DNA from: Streptomyces sp. NBC_00250
Lineage (GTDB): Bacteria; Actinomycetota; Actinomycetes; Streptomycetales; Streptomycetaceae
Direction: 5' to 3'
Length of the DNA stretch: 64,000 nt
Assembly: GCF_036192275.1 (NCBI RefSeq)
Contig: NZ_CP108088.1
Span: 4,527,501 to 4,591,500 of the forward strand
Position 1 is the first letter of the stretch. Each line of letters opens with the position of its first letter. Position numbers and translations under genes: made by a program. Shown here piece by piece: positions 41,627 through 52,676 of this stretch. A model generated the notes under the pieces. That model did no database searches and was not told where the DNA came from. It saw only the letters and a program-made list of their open reading frames with translations.

Positions 41627-42052
41627 ATGCTGCGCCGCCTCGTCCTCTCGACCCTCGCCACCGCCGCCGCCGGCACCGCCGGGTTCGGTCCGCTGCCGCC
41701 GCTGCCCCTGCTCTCGCCGCCCGAGGCGCTGACCGTGACCGTCTCCGAGAGCGGATACCCGAACGCCGACGGCACCTTCGAGCTGACGTGTGACGACCGG
41801 GCGGGCGGGACCCACCCGGCCCGCGAGCACGCCTGCGCGCGTCTGGAGCAGCTCGCGAAGACGGGCGAGAACCCGTTCGAGCCCGTGCCCGCGGACCAGT
41901 TCTGTACGCAGGTCTACGGCGGGCCCGCCGTCGCGCACATCACCGGCACCTGGCAGGGCCGCTCGGTCGACGCCCGCTTCTCCCGCGCCGACGGCTGCGA
42001 GATCGACCGCTGGGAAAATCTGGAGCCGGTCCTTCCTCTTGTCCGGGGATGA
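41627..42052 (+). CDS. SSI-type subtilisin inhibitor-like protein
   Basis: Secreted protease inhibitor of 141 residues related to Streptomyces subtilisin inhibitor. Signal MLRRLVLSTLATAAAGTAGF; the mature domain has ALTVTVSES, the first disulfide partners in ELTCDD and EHACARL with the GGTHP loop, and the second pair in FCTQVY and DGCEID. ITGTWQGRSVDARF is the conserved beta strand. Aligned on SSI (CPM-VY), the P1 residue is Gln (CTQ-VY), unlike the usual Met, Lys or Arg. It stands alone between tRNA-Ser and the sensor gene. It should inhibit an extracellular serine protease, but the P1 residue makes specificity doubtful. Confidence 0.85.
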   Translation: MLRRLVLSTLATAAAGTAGFGPLPPLPLLSPPEALTVTVSESGYPNADGTFELTCDDRAGGTHPAREHACARLEQLAKTGENPFEPVPADQFCTQVYGGPAVAHITGTWQGRSVDARFSRADGCEIDRWENLEPVLPLVRG

Positions 42053-42199
42053 GACAGGATGGGCCAGGATGAGACCGGGGTCACCCCCCGGAGCCTCCCT
42101 TAGACTCCCTTCCGTGACAGGGTGCGGCCCGAGGGGCAAGATGGGGCCGGCCGGCCGATAGGGCATGCACGTTGCAGTGCGTCAGGGAGGAACGTCGTC

Positions 42200-45100
42200 G
42201 TGAGCAGCAGGCCATCCCGGGGCGCTGCTCGCCTCGCAGCCATACTCGACGCCCTCCCCGACGGCCTCGTGCTCGTCAACTGCAACGGCACGGTCGTCAA
42301 CGCCAACACCATCGCCCTCGGCATGTTCGAGACGCCGGGCACCGCACTCGTCGGGCGCGGCCTGCTCGACCTCCTGCCCGAGTTCGACTCGCGCCTCATC
42401 CCCGGCTCCATGCGCCGCCCCGAAGGCACCGACGAGCGGGGCCGCACCAAGCCGGCCCGCATGATCGCCCGCCGCACGGACGCCAGCGAGTTCCCCGTCG
42501 AGGTGACCAGCGCCAGCCTGGAGGACGGCCGCGAGGCCTACGACTCGTACGGCGGCTACACCGGCGACGAGCTGCTCATGCTGGTCGTCCGGGACCTCAC
42601 CGGCACCCTCGACACCGAGGCCGAACTCGCCCGCTCGCAGCGGCAGACCGAGATGATCCTGCGCGCCGCCGCCGAGGGCGTCGTCGGCACGGACACCGAC
42701 GGCCGCGTCGTCCTGGTCAACCCCGCCGCCGCCCAGATCCTCGGCTACCGCGCCGGCGAACTCGGCGGCCAGGAGCTGCACCCGCTGATCCTCTCCAAGC
42801 GGGCCGACGGCGAGCCCTTCCCGTACGAGGACTCGCCGCTCGCCGACACCCTCAAGTCCGGCCGCAAGCACCGCGTCCGCGGGCAGGTCCTCTGGGCGAA
42901 GAAGGGCGACCGGGTGCCGGTCGACCTGACGACCGCTCCGGTCCGCGACGGCGACCAGCTCGTCGGCGCCGTCATGACCTTCACCGACCGCAGGCCGTAC
43001 GAGCAGCTCGTCGACGAGCACGCCGCCGAGATCACCGAACTGACCGAGCGGAACGCGGCGGAACTCGCCGACCGCGCCGAACGGAACGCCGCCGAACGGG
43101 AGGCGCAGCAGGAGCGGTACGCTTCCCTCGCCGCCCGGCACGAGCAGCTCACGGCCGTCCTCGCCGAGTCGCTGCGCGGCCCCCTGGAGGAGCTGCGCGC
43201 CCAGCTCGGCACCCTCGCCGCCGACGACGCCGGACAGCTCTGGCCCGAGGCCAACCAGGTCCTGCACCACCTCGCCGCCGGCTACGCCCGGATGACGGCG
43301 CTCGTCGACAACGTCCTCGGCTACCAGCGCCTGGACGCGGGCACGGAAGCGCTCGACAAGCACGTCGCGCTCCTCGACGGCGTCGTGACGGCGGGCATCG
43401 ACGGGGCCGTCGATCTGATCGGGCCCGGCCGCGCCCAGTTCGCCGTGCACGCGCCGCCCATCGAGGCCGAGGTCGACGCGGCCCGGCTCGCGACCGCGCT
43501 CTCGCACCTCGTCGCGGACGTCGCCGGCGTCGACGCGACCGGCAAGAACCGGACCACCGCCCAGGGCTCCGTACCGGCCGACTCCACGATCGTCGTCGCG
43601 GCCGCACAGCGCGGTGACGTCGTACGGATCGAGGTCCGCGGCCCGTACGCGGGCGGCGACCCGGTCCACGGGCCCGTCGTGCGCGGGATCGTGGCGGCGC
43701 ACGGCGGTGTCGTGCAGACCCACGAGGTGCCGGGGACGAGCGGCGGCGCGTATGTGCTGGAGGTCCCGCTCGGCACCGGGCGGGGCACGATCCCCGCGAC
43801 GCGGCCGACGGCCGCGGCGGGGTCGGCGGAGAGCAGGAACGGCGGGCCGGGCGGTGCGCTGGCTCTTGGACCGGCCGGTGGACCGGCTGATGGGCCGACC
43901 GGTGGTGGTCGGGAGGCGCTCGCGCTGCCCGCTCAGGCCTCCGCGCCCGTCACAGCCCCTTCCGCTCCTCTCGCTCCTCCCGCTCCTATCGCCCCGCCCG
44001 CCCCGCCCGCTCCGTCCGCTCCGTCCGCTCCTTTCGGTGACTCCACGGAGGGCTCCGGTGGGGGGCGGCGGCGGGCCCGGCGCGGATCCACGGATGCCTT
44101 CCTGGAGAGTTCGGTCGCCCCTGAGGGCGGTGCGGAACCCAGTGGGCGCCGCCGTGCCCGTACGGGAGAGGCCGCCGGAGGAACCGCCGACCTGATCCCG
44201 GCCCAGCAGAACTCGGGCGTCGAGCAGGCCGTTTCCGCCTCGGGCTCGGCCCCTTCCGCCTCCGCCTCAGGCCCTTCCGGCGCTTCCGGCGCTTCCGGCG
44301 TCGAGCCGACCGGGCGCCGGCGCGGGCGGCCCGCTGAGGGGTCCGTCGTGACCGCCGCCGAGGGTGCACAGGGACGGGCCGCGCTCGGCGCCGCCGTGCC
44401 GCCGCAGGGTGTCTCCGTCGAGCCCTCGGGGACTGCTTCGGCTCCCGCCCTCGCGCGTGCGCTGCCGGCCGTCGCCTCCGCGGAGGCCGCTCCCGAGGTA
44501 CAGCCGAGCGGGCGCCGTCGGCGTGCGCTCGCCGCCGCGCAGGAACGGGCGGCCGCGGCCGAGGCCGGGCCCCGGACGCCCTTCGCGCTCCCGCCCGCTG
44601 ACGCCGACCGCGCCCCCGACGAGGTCGTGTCTCCGTTCGCCCTGCCGGGTGCCGCTCCCGTCGCCGGGCCGCTGCCGGTCTCCGACGAAGGGCAGCACGA
44701 AGCCGCACGGGGTGTCCCCGGCACCGAACACACGCCTCCGCAGCCCCATCCGCACGGGCAGCCGCAGGGCCCCGTGCAGACGCCGGTCCCGCCCGTGATG
44801 CCGCCGGCCGAGCCGACCGGGCGCCGCCGGGCCGTCGCACCCCCGCCGCCCGAGCCGGAGCCGGACTCGGTGCCGCAGGTGCCGCACGCGGCGTCGTCCT
44901 CCCCGGCGCGGCCCGAGCCCCGCAACAGCACCGGTTCCGGCACCGGCACCGGTTCCGTACCGCTGCCGCCCGAGCTGCCCATGCCGAAGGACTCGACCCA
45001 GGGACGGGCGTTCAGCGTCCGCACACTCGGGCAGGGCGTCCCCTTCGTCCCTCCGACCGCCGTGGCCTCCCCGCCCTCCCCTCCCGTCCCTCCTGTGGCG

Positions 45101-46231
45101 GTCCCCGTCGCCCCCGTGGCCTCTCCCGTCCCGGCGGCCCCCACGGCCTCCGGGGCGCCCTCCAACGGCTCCGGGCGGCGGCGCAAGCTCGCCACCCCGC
45201 CGGAGGTCGACCCGCCGGTCCCCGCCGCGCTCCCCGCACCGGCCAACGGCGAGGCCAGGCCGCACCCGCAGACGGAATCCCCTTCGCAGGCCCTGGCCCA
45301 GACCCCGTCCCAGGCCCTGTCTCCGGCCCAGGCCCCCTCGCAGCCCGAGGCCGCGCTCGGGCTCGTCCCCGCCGCGCCCGAGGGCCGCGCGTACGCCATA
45401 GGGGCCCCCGCCGAGGGCTCCGCCGAGGGGCCCGAGCCGCTCGACGGCCCCGGTGGCGCCGTCGAGGTCGCCAACCGGCCCGCGCCGCGCCCCGTCGACG
45501 ACGAACTCCCCCCGGAGCCCCTCGACAACCCGCGCCGGCTGCTCGTCTGGCCCGCTCCCGACGTCTCCACCCAGCAGGCGCTGAGCGACCGGGGCTACCG
45601 GCCGGTGATCGTGCACTCCCGCGAGGAGGTCGACGCCCAGATCGCCGCCTTCCCGGCCGCGCTCTTCGTCGACCCGCTGACCGGGCCCATCACCCGTACC
45701 GCGCTCCAGTCGCTCCGTCAGGCGGCCGTCGCCGCCGAGGTTCCCGTGCTCCTCGCGGCCGGGCTCGGGCAGGCGACCCGGGAGGCGGCGTACGGCGCCG
45801 ATCCCGCCGTACTCCTCAAGGCGCTCGCGCCGCGCGACAGCGAGCAGCACCCGTCCAGGGTCCTGCTGATCGAGGAGAACGAGGACATCTCCGAGGCGCT
45901 CGCGGCCACCCTGGAGCGGCGCGGAATGCAGGTCGCCCGGGCCGCGACGGACACCGAAGCGGTCACCCTCGCCACGCAGACGCAGCCCAACCTCGTGGTG
46001 ATGGACCTGATGCAGGTGCGCCGCCGACGGGCCGGGATCATCGACTGGCTGCGGGCGAACGGGCAGCTCAACCGCACCCCGCTCGTCGTCTACACCTCTG
46101 CCGACCTCGCCGAGGAGGAGCTGCCGAGGCTGTCCTCCGGCGAGACGGTCCTCTTCCTCGCCGAGCGCTCGAACAGCGCCGAGGTCCAGGCCCGGATCGT
46201 CGACCTGCTCGCGAAGATCGGCACCAACTAG
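42200..46231 (+). CDS. Giant PAS / degenerate histidine kinase / receiver protein
   Basis: Cytoplasmic multidomain protein of 1343 residues. PAS domains lie at about 10-130 and 150-270 (ILDALPDGLVLVNCNGTVVN, ILRAAAEGVVGTDTDGRVVL), then a Glu/Arg coiled coil (275-330). The DHp-like helix reads LAESLRGPLEELRAQLGTLA, so the phospho-accepting His is replaced; the ATPase-like part lacks the N-box Asn and the DxGxG motif. A 580-residue Pro/Ala/Ser linker carries repeated GRRR motifs. The C-terminus has a receiver-like fold (about 1115-1215) and a receiver (RVLLIEENEDISEAL, NLVVMDLMQ) whose conserved Lys is missing. GTG 42200 follows AGGGAGG. Probably a signalling scaffold rather than a kinase. Confidence 0.85.
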   Translation: MSSRPSRGAARLAAILDALPDGLVLVNCNGTVVNANTIALGMFETPGTALVGRGLLDLLPEFDSRLIPGSMRRPEGTDERGRTKPARMIARRTDASEFPVEVTSASLEDGREAYDSYGGYTGDELLMLVVRDLTGTLDTEAELARSQRQTEMILRAAAEGVVGTDTDGRVVLVNPAAAQILGYRAGELGGQELHPLILSKRADGEPFPYEDSPLADTLKSGRKHRVRGQVLWAKKGDRVPVDLTTAPVRDGDQLVGAVMTFTDRRPYEQLVDEHAAEITELTERNAAELADRAERNAAEREAQQERYASLAARHEQLTAVLAESLRGPLEELRAQLGTLAADDAGQLWPEANQVLHHLAAGYARMTALVDNVLGYQRLDAGTEALDKHVALLDGVVTAGIDGAVDLIGPGRAQFAVHAPPIEAEVDAARLATALSHLVADVAGVDATGKNRTTAQGSVPADSTIVVAAAQRGDVVRIEVRGPYAGGDPVHGPVVRGIVAAHGGVVQTHEVPGTSGGAYVLEVPLGTGRGTIPATRPTAAAGSAESRNGGPGGALALGPAGGPADGPTGGGREALALPAQASAPVTAPSAPLAPPAPIAPPAPPAPSAPSAPFGDSTEGSGGGRRRARRGSTDAFLESSVAPEGGAEPSGRRRARTGEAAGGTADLIPAQQNSGVEQAVSASGSAPSASASGPSGASGASGVEPTGRRRGRPAEGSVVTAAEGAQGRAALGAAVPPQGVSVEPSGTASAPALARALPAVASAEAAPEVQPSGRRRRALAAAQERAAAAEAGPRTPFALPPADADRAPDEVVSPFALPGAAPVAGPLPVSDEGQHEAARGVPGTEHTPPQPHPHGQPQGPVQTPVPPVMPPAEPTGRRRAVAPPPPEPEPDSVPQVPHAASSSPARPEPRNSTGSGTGTGSVPLPPELPMPKDSTQGRAFSVRTLGQGVPFVPPTAVASPPSPPVPPVAVPVAPVASPVPAAPTASGAPSNGSGRRRKLATPPEVDPPVPAALPAPANGEARPHPQTESPSQALAQTPSQALSPAQAPSQPEAALGLVPAAPEGRAYAIGAPAEGSAEGPEPLDGPGGAVEVANRPAPRPVDDELPPEPLDNPRRLLVWPAPDVSTQQALSDRGYRPVIVHSREEVDAQIAAFPAALFVDPLTGPITRTALQSLRQAAVAAEVPVLLAAGLGQATREAAYGADPAVLLKALAPRDSEQHPSRVLLIEENEDISEALAATLERRGMQVARAATDTEAVTLATQTQPNLVVMDLMQVRRRRAGIIDWLRANGQLNRTPLVVYTSADLAEEELPRLSSGETVLFLAERSNSAEVQARIVDLLAKIGTN

Positions 46232-46301
46232 AACGCGGGAACGCGGTACGGGGAGGGCTTCGTCGTCGAAGCCCTCCCCGTACCGGTTCCACCGCCGGTG
46301 A

Positions 46302-47954
<1,653 letters not shown>

Positions 47955-48120
47955 GGGGCGTCCTCCCGGTGGGCGCTACGTGGCAGAAAGGGTGTGGCGA
48001 TTCTGCGCACGTACCGCGCGGTATGTCACTACCCGAGAGTACGGAAATTGCCAGTGATCGCTGGCAGGAGTGGCGGTATGTGGCGATTGCCCTGGGTTTC
48101 GGGCCCTCGGGTCGGCAGGG

Positions 48121-48666
48121 CTACCGGACGGGGGTCAGTTCCGGGTCCTCGCGGAGCTTGCCGAGCGCTCGCGACACCGCGCTCTTGACCGTGCCGACGG
48201 ACACCCCGAGCACCTCGGCGGTCTGGGCCTCGCTGAGGTCCTCGTAGTACCTGAGGACCACCATCTGACGCTGACGCTCGGGCAGCTTCAGCACCGCACG
48301 CCACATCGCGTCGTGCAGCACCTGCCGCTCGGCCGGGTCCGGCTCCGGGAGACCGGCCGGCTCGGGCAGCTCCTCGCAGGCGAACTCGTCGACCTTGCGC
48401 TTGCGCCACTGCGACGTGCGCGTGTTCAGCAGCGCGCGGCGTACGTAGCCGTCCAGGGCACGGTGGTCCTCGATGCGCTCCCAGGCGACGAACGTCTTGG
48501 CCAGCGCGGTCTGCAGCAGGTCCTCGGCATCGCAGGGGTTGGCGGTCAGGGAGCGCGCGGTGCGCAGCAGCACGGGCCCACGCGCCCGTACGTACGAGGA
48601 GAAGGTCGAGTACGACGCGTACTGCGAGGCACCGGCGCAGACGGGGCCAGAGGGTGGCGGAGTCAT
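48121..48666 (-). CDS. SigE-family ECF RNA polymerase sigma factor
   Basis: ECF sigma factor of 181 residues. Region 2 has LLRTARSLTANPCDAEDLLQTALAKTFVAWERI, split as usual, and region 4 has LPERQRQMVVLRYYEDLSEA then QTAEVLGVSVGTVKSAVSRAL. It belongs to the actinobacterial SigE-like group (the SCO4005 type as I recall), commonly without an adjacent anti-sigma factor; none is visible here. The ATG at 48666 has GGAG very close, so the start is slightly uncertain. The acyl-CoA ligase lies next on the same strand. Confidence 0.9.
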   Translation of the reverse strand: MTPPPSGPVCAGASQYASYSTFSSYVRARGPVLLRTARSLTANPCDAEDLLQTALAKTFVAWERIEDHRALDGYVRRALLNTRTSQWRKRKVDEFACEELPEPAGLPEPDPAERQVLHDAMWRAVLKLPERQRQMVVLRYYEDLSEAQTAEVLGVSVGTVKSAVSRALGKLREDPELTPVR

Positions 48667-48791
48667 GACTCCACGCTAGGAGGGGAGGGCCGCCCGGCGG
48701 ATCGGCCCCAGGTCCCGACCCGCTGTCCGCCTCAGGTTGTAGAGGTGGGGACGGCCTCACCTCCTATGGGTGGAGACCCCTCGGGTCCGCG

Positions 48792-49955
48792 TCAGGGTCG
48801 AGGGCCGCCGAACGTCCCCTCCTCGACCCCGATCGGCGCTGCCGAGTCCTCGTCAGGCGTCCCGCGGGCCAGGGACGCGGCGACCGGCGTGACGCTCGCG
48901 ACCGGCGCGTCCATCGCGTTCCGGTCGATGTTGAGACGGCGCCCGCCGTACGCCTCGGTGACGTTGCCCGCGTACTGGTGGATCCGGGCGTGCGGCATCC
49001 ACGCCTCCGGGTGCAGCACCGGCTCGGTGTACAGCGTGGGCCGCCCCAGCCAGCGCGCGAACCACATCACCGCGGGCAGGTCCTGCGTACCCGCCCGCCG
49101 CGCCGCCTCGATGTCCCGCACCCCCGTGTCCGCGCTGCTGTAGTACCCGGGCACGTAGCCGAGGCGCCGCACCTCCCGGCTCCAGGCGCGGACGAAGGAG
49201 AGGGTGGTCGCCGTGCAGCCCGCGTCACCCGAGCGGTACGCCTCGATGTCGAGGTAGAGCGGGCTGCTCGTGTCCAGCCCGAGGGCGGACGCGGCCCGCA
49301 CCGCGTCGGCCCCCTCCCGGGTGCCCTGGCTCACGGGGCTGCTCCCGATGGCGAAAGGCCGCTTGGCGGCGGCCGTGACGCACGGCGCCTGGGACCCCAC
49401 GAACAGCGGCAGCAGCCGCCAGCCCATCGCGTGGACGGAGGCGACCCAGGCGGGGTTCAGCTCCCGCTGGGTCGGGCAGCCGCGCCCCCGGCCGCCGAAG
49501 TAGATCCCGACGGCGCCGTACGGCGAGCTGCGCCAGGCCTTCATCACCGCGAGGGACGGCGCCTCACAGGTGTCGAAGGCCCGACCGACGTAGTGGGCGG
49601 GGGCGGCGAGGGCGGCGGAGCGGGACGGGGTCCTGGACCCGGCTCCCTCTCGGGCCGCGGAGGCCGGGAGGGGAGCGGCGACCAGGGCCGCCCCGGCAAG
49701 CACCGCCACCAGTGCACCGACCACGGCCCGCACCCCGGGAGGCGAAGCGAACCGCGAGCGGGTGGGTGAGGGGGCCTGGGACGGTGAGCGGGTCGGGGAG
49801 AGGTTCGGGGACGGTGAAGGGGTCGGGGACGGTGTGAGTGCGGGCGGGGGCACGGCGACAGGTGTGGATGTCGGGGTGGGTGTCGGGGCGGGTACGGCGA
49901 CGGGCCTGGATGTCGGGGTGGGTACGGGCTCCGGCGGCGGTGCGTGTGTGCTCAT
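48792..49955 (-). CDS. Secreted DUF1906 (Rv2525c-like) glycoside-hydrolase-like protein
   Basis: Protein of 387 residues. A long Pro/Thr/Ser tract (about 1-70) precedes a hydrophobic segment ([20 protein letters not shown]) ending in an ASA-like cleavage site. The mature domain is DUF1906: [59 protein letters not shown] (acidic catalytic-like residues), [11 protein letters not shown] and [20 protein letters not shown]. The fold resembles GH25-like TIM barrels acting on cell wall. The start is uncertain because the Pro tract has no good ribosome site; a GTG just before the hydrophobic segment is possible. Confidence 0.82.
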   Translation of the reverse strand: MSTHAPPPEPVPTPTSRPVAVPAPTPTPTSTPVAVPPPALTPSPTPSPSPNLSPTRSPSQAPSPTRSRFASPPGVRAVVGALVAVLAGAALVAAPLPASAAREGAGSRTPSRSAALAAPAHYVGRAFDTCEAPSLAVMKAWRSSPYGAVGIYFGGRGRGCPTQRELNPAWVASVHAMGWRLLPLFVGSQAPCVTAAAKRPFAIGSSPVSQGTREGADAVRAASALGLDTSSPLYLDIEAYRSGDAGCTATTLSFVRAWSREVRRLGYVPGYYSSADTGVRDIEAARRAGTQDLPAVMWFARWLGRPTLYTEPVLHPEAWMPHARIHQYAGNVTEAYGGRRLNIDRNAMDAPVASVTPVAASLARGTPDEDSAAPIGVEEGTFGGPRP

Positions 49956-50007
49956 GCCGCGAGTGAAGAACCGCCCGCCCCGCCCGGCCACCGCAGGGGC
50001 CGTCGCC

Positions 50008-51174
50008 TCAGCCGTCCGTGCCCAGGATCAACCCGGACGTGGGAACCCCGGTGCCCGCGGTGACCAAGGTCCGCTCCGCCCCGGATATCTGGTTCACGGA
50101 GGTGCCGCGCAGCTGCCGTACCGCCTCCGCTATGCCGTTCATGCCGTGCAGATAGGCCTCGCCGAGCTGCCCTCCGTGCGTGTTCAGCGGGAGCGCGTCC
50201 GCCGCGACGAAGTCGGCCGCCTCTCCCGGCCCGCAGAAGCCGAACTCCTCCAACTGCATCAGCACGAACGGGGTGAAGTGGTCGTAGAGGATGCCGACGT
50301 CGATGTCGCTCGGTGCGAGCCCGGAGGTCCGCCAGAGCTGCCGGGCCACCACGCCCATCTCCGGAAGGCCCGTCAGCTCGTCCCGGTAGAAGCTGGTCAT
50401 CGCCTCCTGTTTCCGGCCGGCGCCCTGCGCCGCCGCCAGGATCACGGCGGGCGGGCGCCGCAGGTCGCGGGCGCGCTCGACGGAGGTGACGACGATCGCC
50501 TGGCCGCCGTCGGTCTCCTGGCAGCAGTCGAGGAGCCGCAGCGGCTCGGCGATCCAGCGCGAGGCGGCGTGGTCGGCGAGGGTGATCGGCTTCCCGTGGA
50601 AGTACGCGGCGGGGTTGCGGGCCGCATGGCGCCGGTCGGTGACGGCGACATGACCGAAGGCGTCCGGGGTCAATCCGTAGGTGTGCAGATACCGCTGCGC
50701 GATCATCGCGACCCAGGAGGCCGGGGTGAGCAGCCCGAAGGGCAGCTGCCAGCCGAGCGCGGCGCCTTCGGCGGAGGGCTCGCGCTGCTGGACGCCGGAG
50801 CCGAAGCGGCGCCCGGACCGCTCGTTGAACGCCCGGTAGCAGACGACGACCTCGGCGACCCCGGTGGCGACGGCGAGCGCGGCCTGCTGCACGGTGGCGC
50901 AGGCGGCCCCGCCCCCGTAGTGCACCCGGGAGAAGAAGGACAGCTCGCCGATGCCGGCCGCCTGGGCGACGGTGATCTCGGGGTTGGTGTCCATGGTGAA
51001 GGTGACCATGCCGTCGACGTCGGCGGGAGCGAGCCCGGCGTCGTCGAGCGCCGCCCGTACCGCCTCGACGGCGAGGGAGAGCTCGCTGCGGCCCGAGTCC
51101 TTGGAGAACTCGGTGGCGCCGATGCCCACCACGGCCGCCCGGCCGCCGAGTCCGTCCCGGGTGCGGAGGCTCAT
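50008..51174 (-). CDS. Ltp2-like thiolase-fold retro-aldolase (lipid transfer protein)
   Basis: Thiolase-superfamily protein of 388 residues in the SCP-x/Ltp2 group. It starts [40 protein letters not shown] holds the nucleophile-like position, [18 protein letters not shown] is central and [20 protein letters not shown] is the C-terminal His motif. In M. tuberculosis, Ltp2 cleaves the C17 side-chain beta-hydroxyacyl-CoA and needs the DUF35 domain of ChsH2. Here it is last in a five-gene operon (overlap of 4 bp with the MaoC gene) that also encodes a DUF35 partner. An aldol cleavage releasing a short acyl-CoA is inferred. Confidence 0.85.
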   Translation of the reverse strand: MSLRTRDGLGGRAAVVGIGATEFSKDSGRSELSLAVEAVRAALDDAGLAPADVDGMVTFTMDTNPEITVAQAAGIGELSFFSRVHYGGGAACATVQQAALAVATGVAEVVVCYRAFNERSGRRFGSGVQQREPSAEGAALGWQLPFGLLTPASWVAMIAQRYLHTYGLTPDAFGHVAVTDRRHAARNPAAYFHGKPITLADHAASRWIAEPLRLLDCCQETDGGQAIVVTSVERARDLRRPPAVILAAAQGAGRKQEAMTSFYRDELTGLPEMGVVARQLWRTSGLAPSDIDVGILYDHFTPFVLMQLEEFGFCGPGEAADFVAADALPLNTHGGQLGEAYLHGMNGIAEAVRQLRGTSVNQISGAERTLVTAGTGVPTSGLILGTDG

Positions 51175-51614
51175 CGCGGCACCTCCACGGTGACCGTCCC
51201 GGTGACGTGGTGCCCGAGCCCGTTGGCCCCGACCACCCGGACCTGTGCGGTGTCCCCGTCGACCGCGGTGACCGTGCCGGTCAGGACCATGGTGTCGCCG
51301 GGGTGGTTGGGGGCGCCGAGCCGGATGGCGACCCTGCGGAGGACCGCGCGGGGGCCGAAGTGGTCGGTGATGTACCGGCCGACGAGACCGTTGGTCGTGA
51401 GGATGTTCATGAAGATGTCCGGGGAACCCTTCTCCCGGGCCAGCTCGGCGTCGTGGTGCACGTCCTGGTAGTCGCGGGAGGCGACGGCCCCGGCGACGAT
51501 CAGGGTGCGGGTGATCGGGACCGTCAGCGGCGGCAGCTCGTCCCCTGGCTTCATGACGGACTCGACGACCGACTCCACGACGGGCTTCACGGCAGGATTC
51601 ACGACCTGCTTCAT
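51171..51614 (-). CDS. ChsH1-like MaoC hydratase subunit
   Basis: Hot-dog-fold MaoC protein of 147 residues. RTLIVAGAVASRDYQDVHHD carries the Asp/His catalytic-like pair and MNILTTNGLVGRYITDHFGP the dimer strand. It is single-hot-dog size, as in ChsH1 (Rv3541c), which pairs with the MaoC half of ChsH2 to hydrate an enoyl-CoA. ATG 51614 overlaps the preceding stop as ATGA. The N-terminal 20 residues are a Val/Pro/Lys repeat (VVESVVESVMKPG) and may be poorly ordered. The partner is the MaoC-DUF35 protein encoded at 52677. Confidence 0.87.
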   Translation of the reverse strand: MKQVVNPAVKPVVESVVESVMKPGDELPPLTVPITRTLIVAGAVASRDYQDVHHDAELAREKGSPDIFMNILTTNGLVGRYITDHFGPRAVLRRVAIRLGAPNHPGDTMVLTGTVTAVDGDTAQVRVVGANGLGHHVTGTVTVEVPR

Positions 51615-52675
51615 GACAGTTCTCCTTCCGCGAGCAGGTCGCCGAGTTCGGCGAGGAGTTCGGTGCCGCAGCCGAGGTAGGCGTCGAGCTGCCGGCCCCA
51701 CAGGAAGTGCCGGTGGACGGGGTGGTCGAGGTCCGCGCCCAGGCCGCCGTGCAGGTGCTGCCCGGCGTGCACGACCCGCTTCCCCGCCTCGGAGGCCCAC
51801 CAGGCGGCCGTCAGGCCCGCCCCGGTGGCGTCCAGGGCCTCGTCGAAACGCCAGGCCGCCTCGTAAGCGGTGACCCGGATGGCCTCGGTGTCCATATGGG
51901 CGTCGGCGGCCCGCAGTTGCACGGCCTGGTGGGTGGAGAGCGGGCGGCCGAACTGCTCACGTACGGAGGTGTACTCCACGGCCCTGGCGAGCGACCCGGC
52001 GCAGACCCCGGCCTGGAGCCCGGCGAACGCGATCCGCGCGGCGGCGAGCACGTCCGCGTAGGCGGCGCCCTCCCCACGCCGCTCCCCGGCTCCGGGCCGC
52101 TCCCGAGCCCCGAGCCGCTCCCCCGTCGTCCCGTCGAGGACGAGCCGACCGGCGGACCAGGGCGCGGTGAGCTCGACGGGATCGACCCGGGCCGCGTCCT
52201 CGGTGCGGACCAGCCACAGGGTGCGGTCCTGGTCCGGGACCAGGACGTGGGTGGCGTCCCTGAGCCACGGAACCCAGTCCACGGTCCCGCTGAGCCGTCC
52301 CTCGCGCGAGACGACCGCGCCGGACGCCGGAAAGGCCCCCGTCACCACCGTCGTGCCGTCGCGGAGTCCGGGCATGAGCCGGGCGCGCTGCTCGTCCGTA
52401 CCGTGCCGGGCGACGGCGAGGATCCCGTACACACAGCCGGCGGCGAACGGCACCTGGGCCGTCACGCGTCCCTGCTCCTCCAGGAGCAGCACCAGGCCGA
52501 GCAGGCCGGTCTCCTCGACGGAGCCGGGCAGTCCGGCGGCGCAGAGCGCCTTCCAGAGCTCGGCGTCGGTGCCGGTGCCGACCGCCCTGAGCCGCTCGTG
52601 GGTGGCGAGGTCGGCGAAGATCCGGGCGCCCAGCTCCCGGGCCGCCTCCTGCTCCTCGGTGGGGGTGAAGTCCAT
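51611..52675 (-). CDS. FadE28-like acyl-CoA dehydrogenase subunit
   Basis: Protein of 354 residues of the short FadE28/ChsE1 type. MDFTPTEEQEAARELGARIF starts it; REQFGRPLSTHQAVQLRAAD is the FAD/dimer segment and HLHGGLGADLDHPVHRHFLW the C-terminal motif. It lacks the catalytic Glu region of full dehydrogenases, as in FadE28, which forms an alpha2-beta2 enzyme with FadE29. A low-complexity insertion lies around residue 190 (Arg/Gly/Glu repeats). It is encoded between two MaoC genes, with overlaps on the downstream side. Confidence 0.85.
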   Translation of the reverse strand: MDFTPTEEQEAARELGARIFADLATHERLRAVGTGTDAELWKALCAAGLPGSVEETGLLGLVLLLEEQGRVTAQVPFAAGCVYGILAVARHGTDEQRARLMPGLRDGTTVVTGAFPASGAVVSREGRLSGTVDWVPWLRDATHVLVPDQDRTLWLVRTEDAARVDPVELTAPWSAGRLVLDGTTGERLGARERPGAGERRGEGAAYADVLAAARIAFAGLQAGVCAGSLARAVEYTSVREQFGRPLSTHQAVQLRAADAHMDTEAIRVTAYEAAWRFDEALDATGAGLTAAWWASEAGKRVVHAGQHLHGGLGADLDHPVHRHFLWGRQLDAYLGCGTELLAELGDLLAEGELS

Positions 52676-52676
52676 G

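Noticed and set aside
42182..45570. Long minus-strand frames opposite the PAS protein
   Set aside because: Composition follows the complement of the plus-strand codons and no domain is present; the plus strand has domains and a ribosome site.
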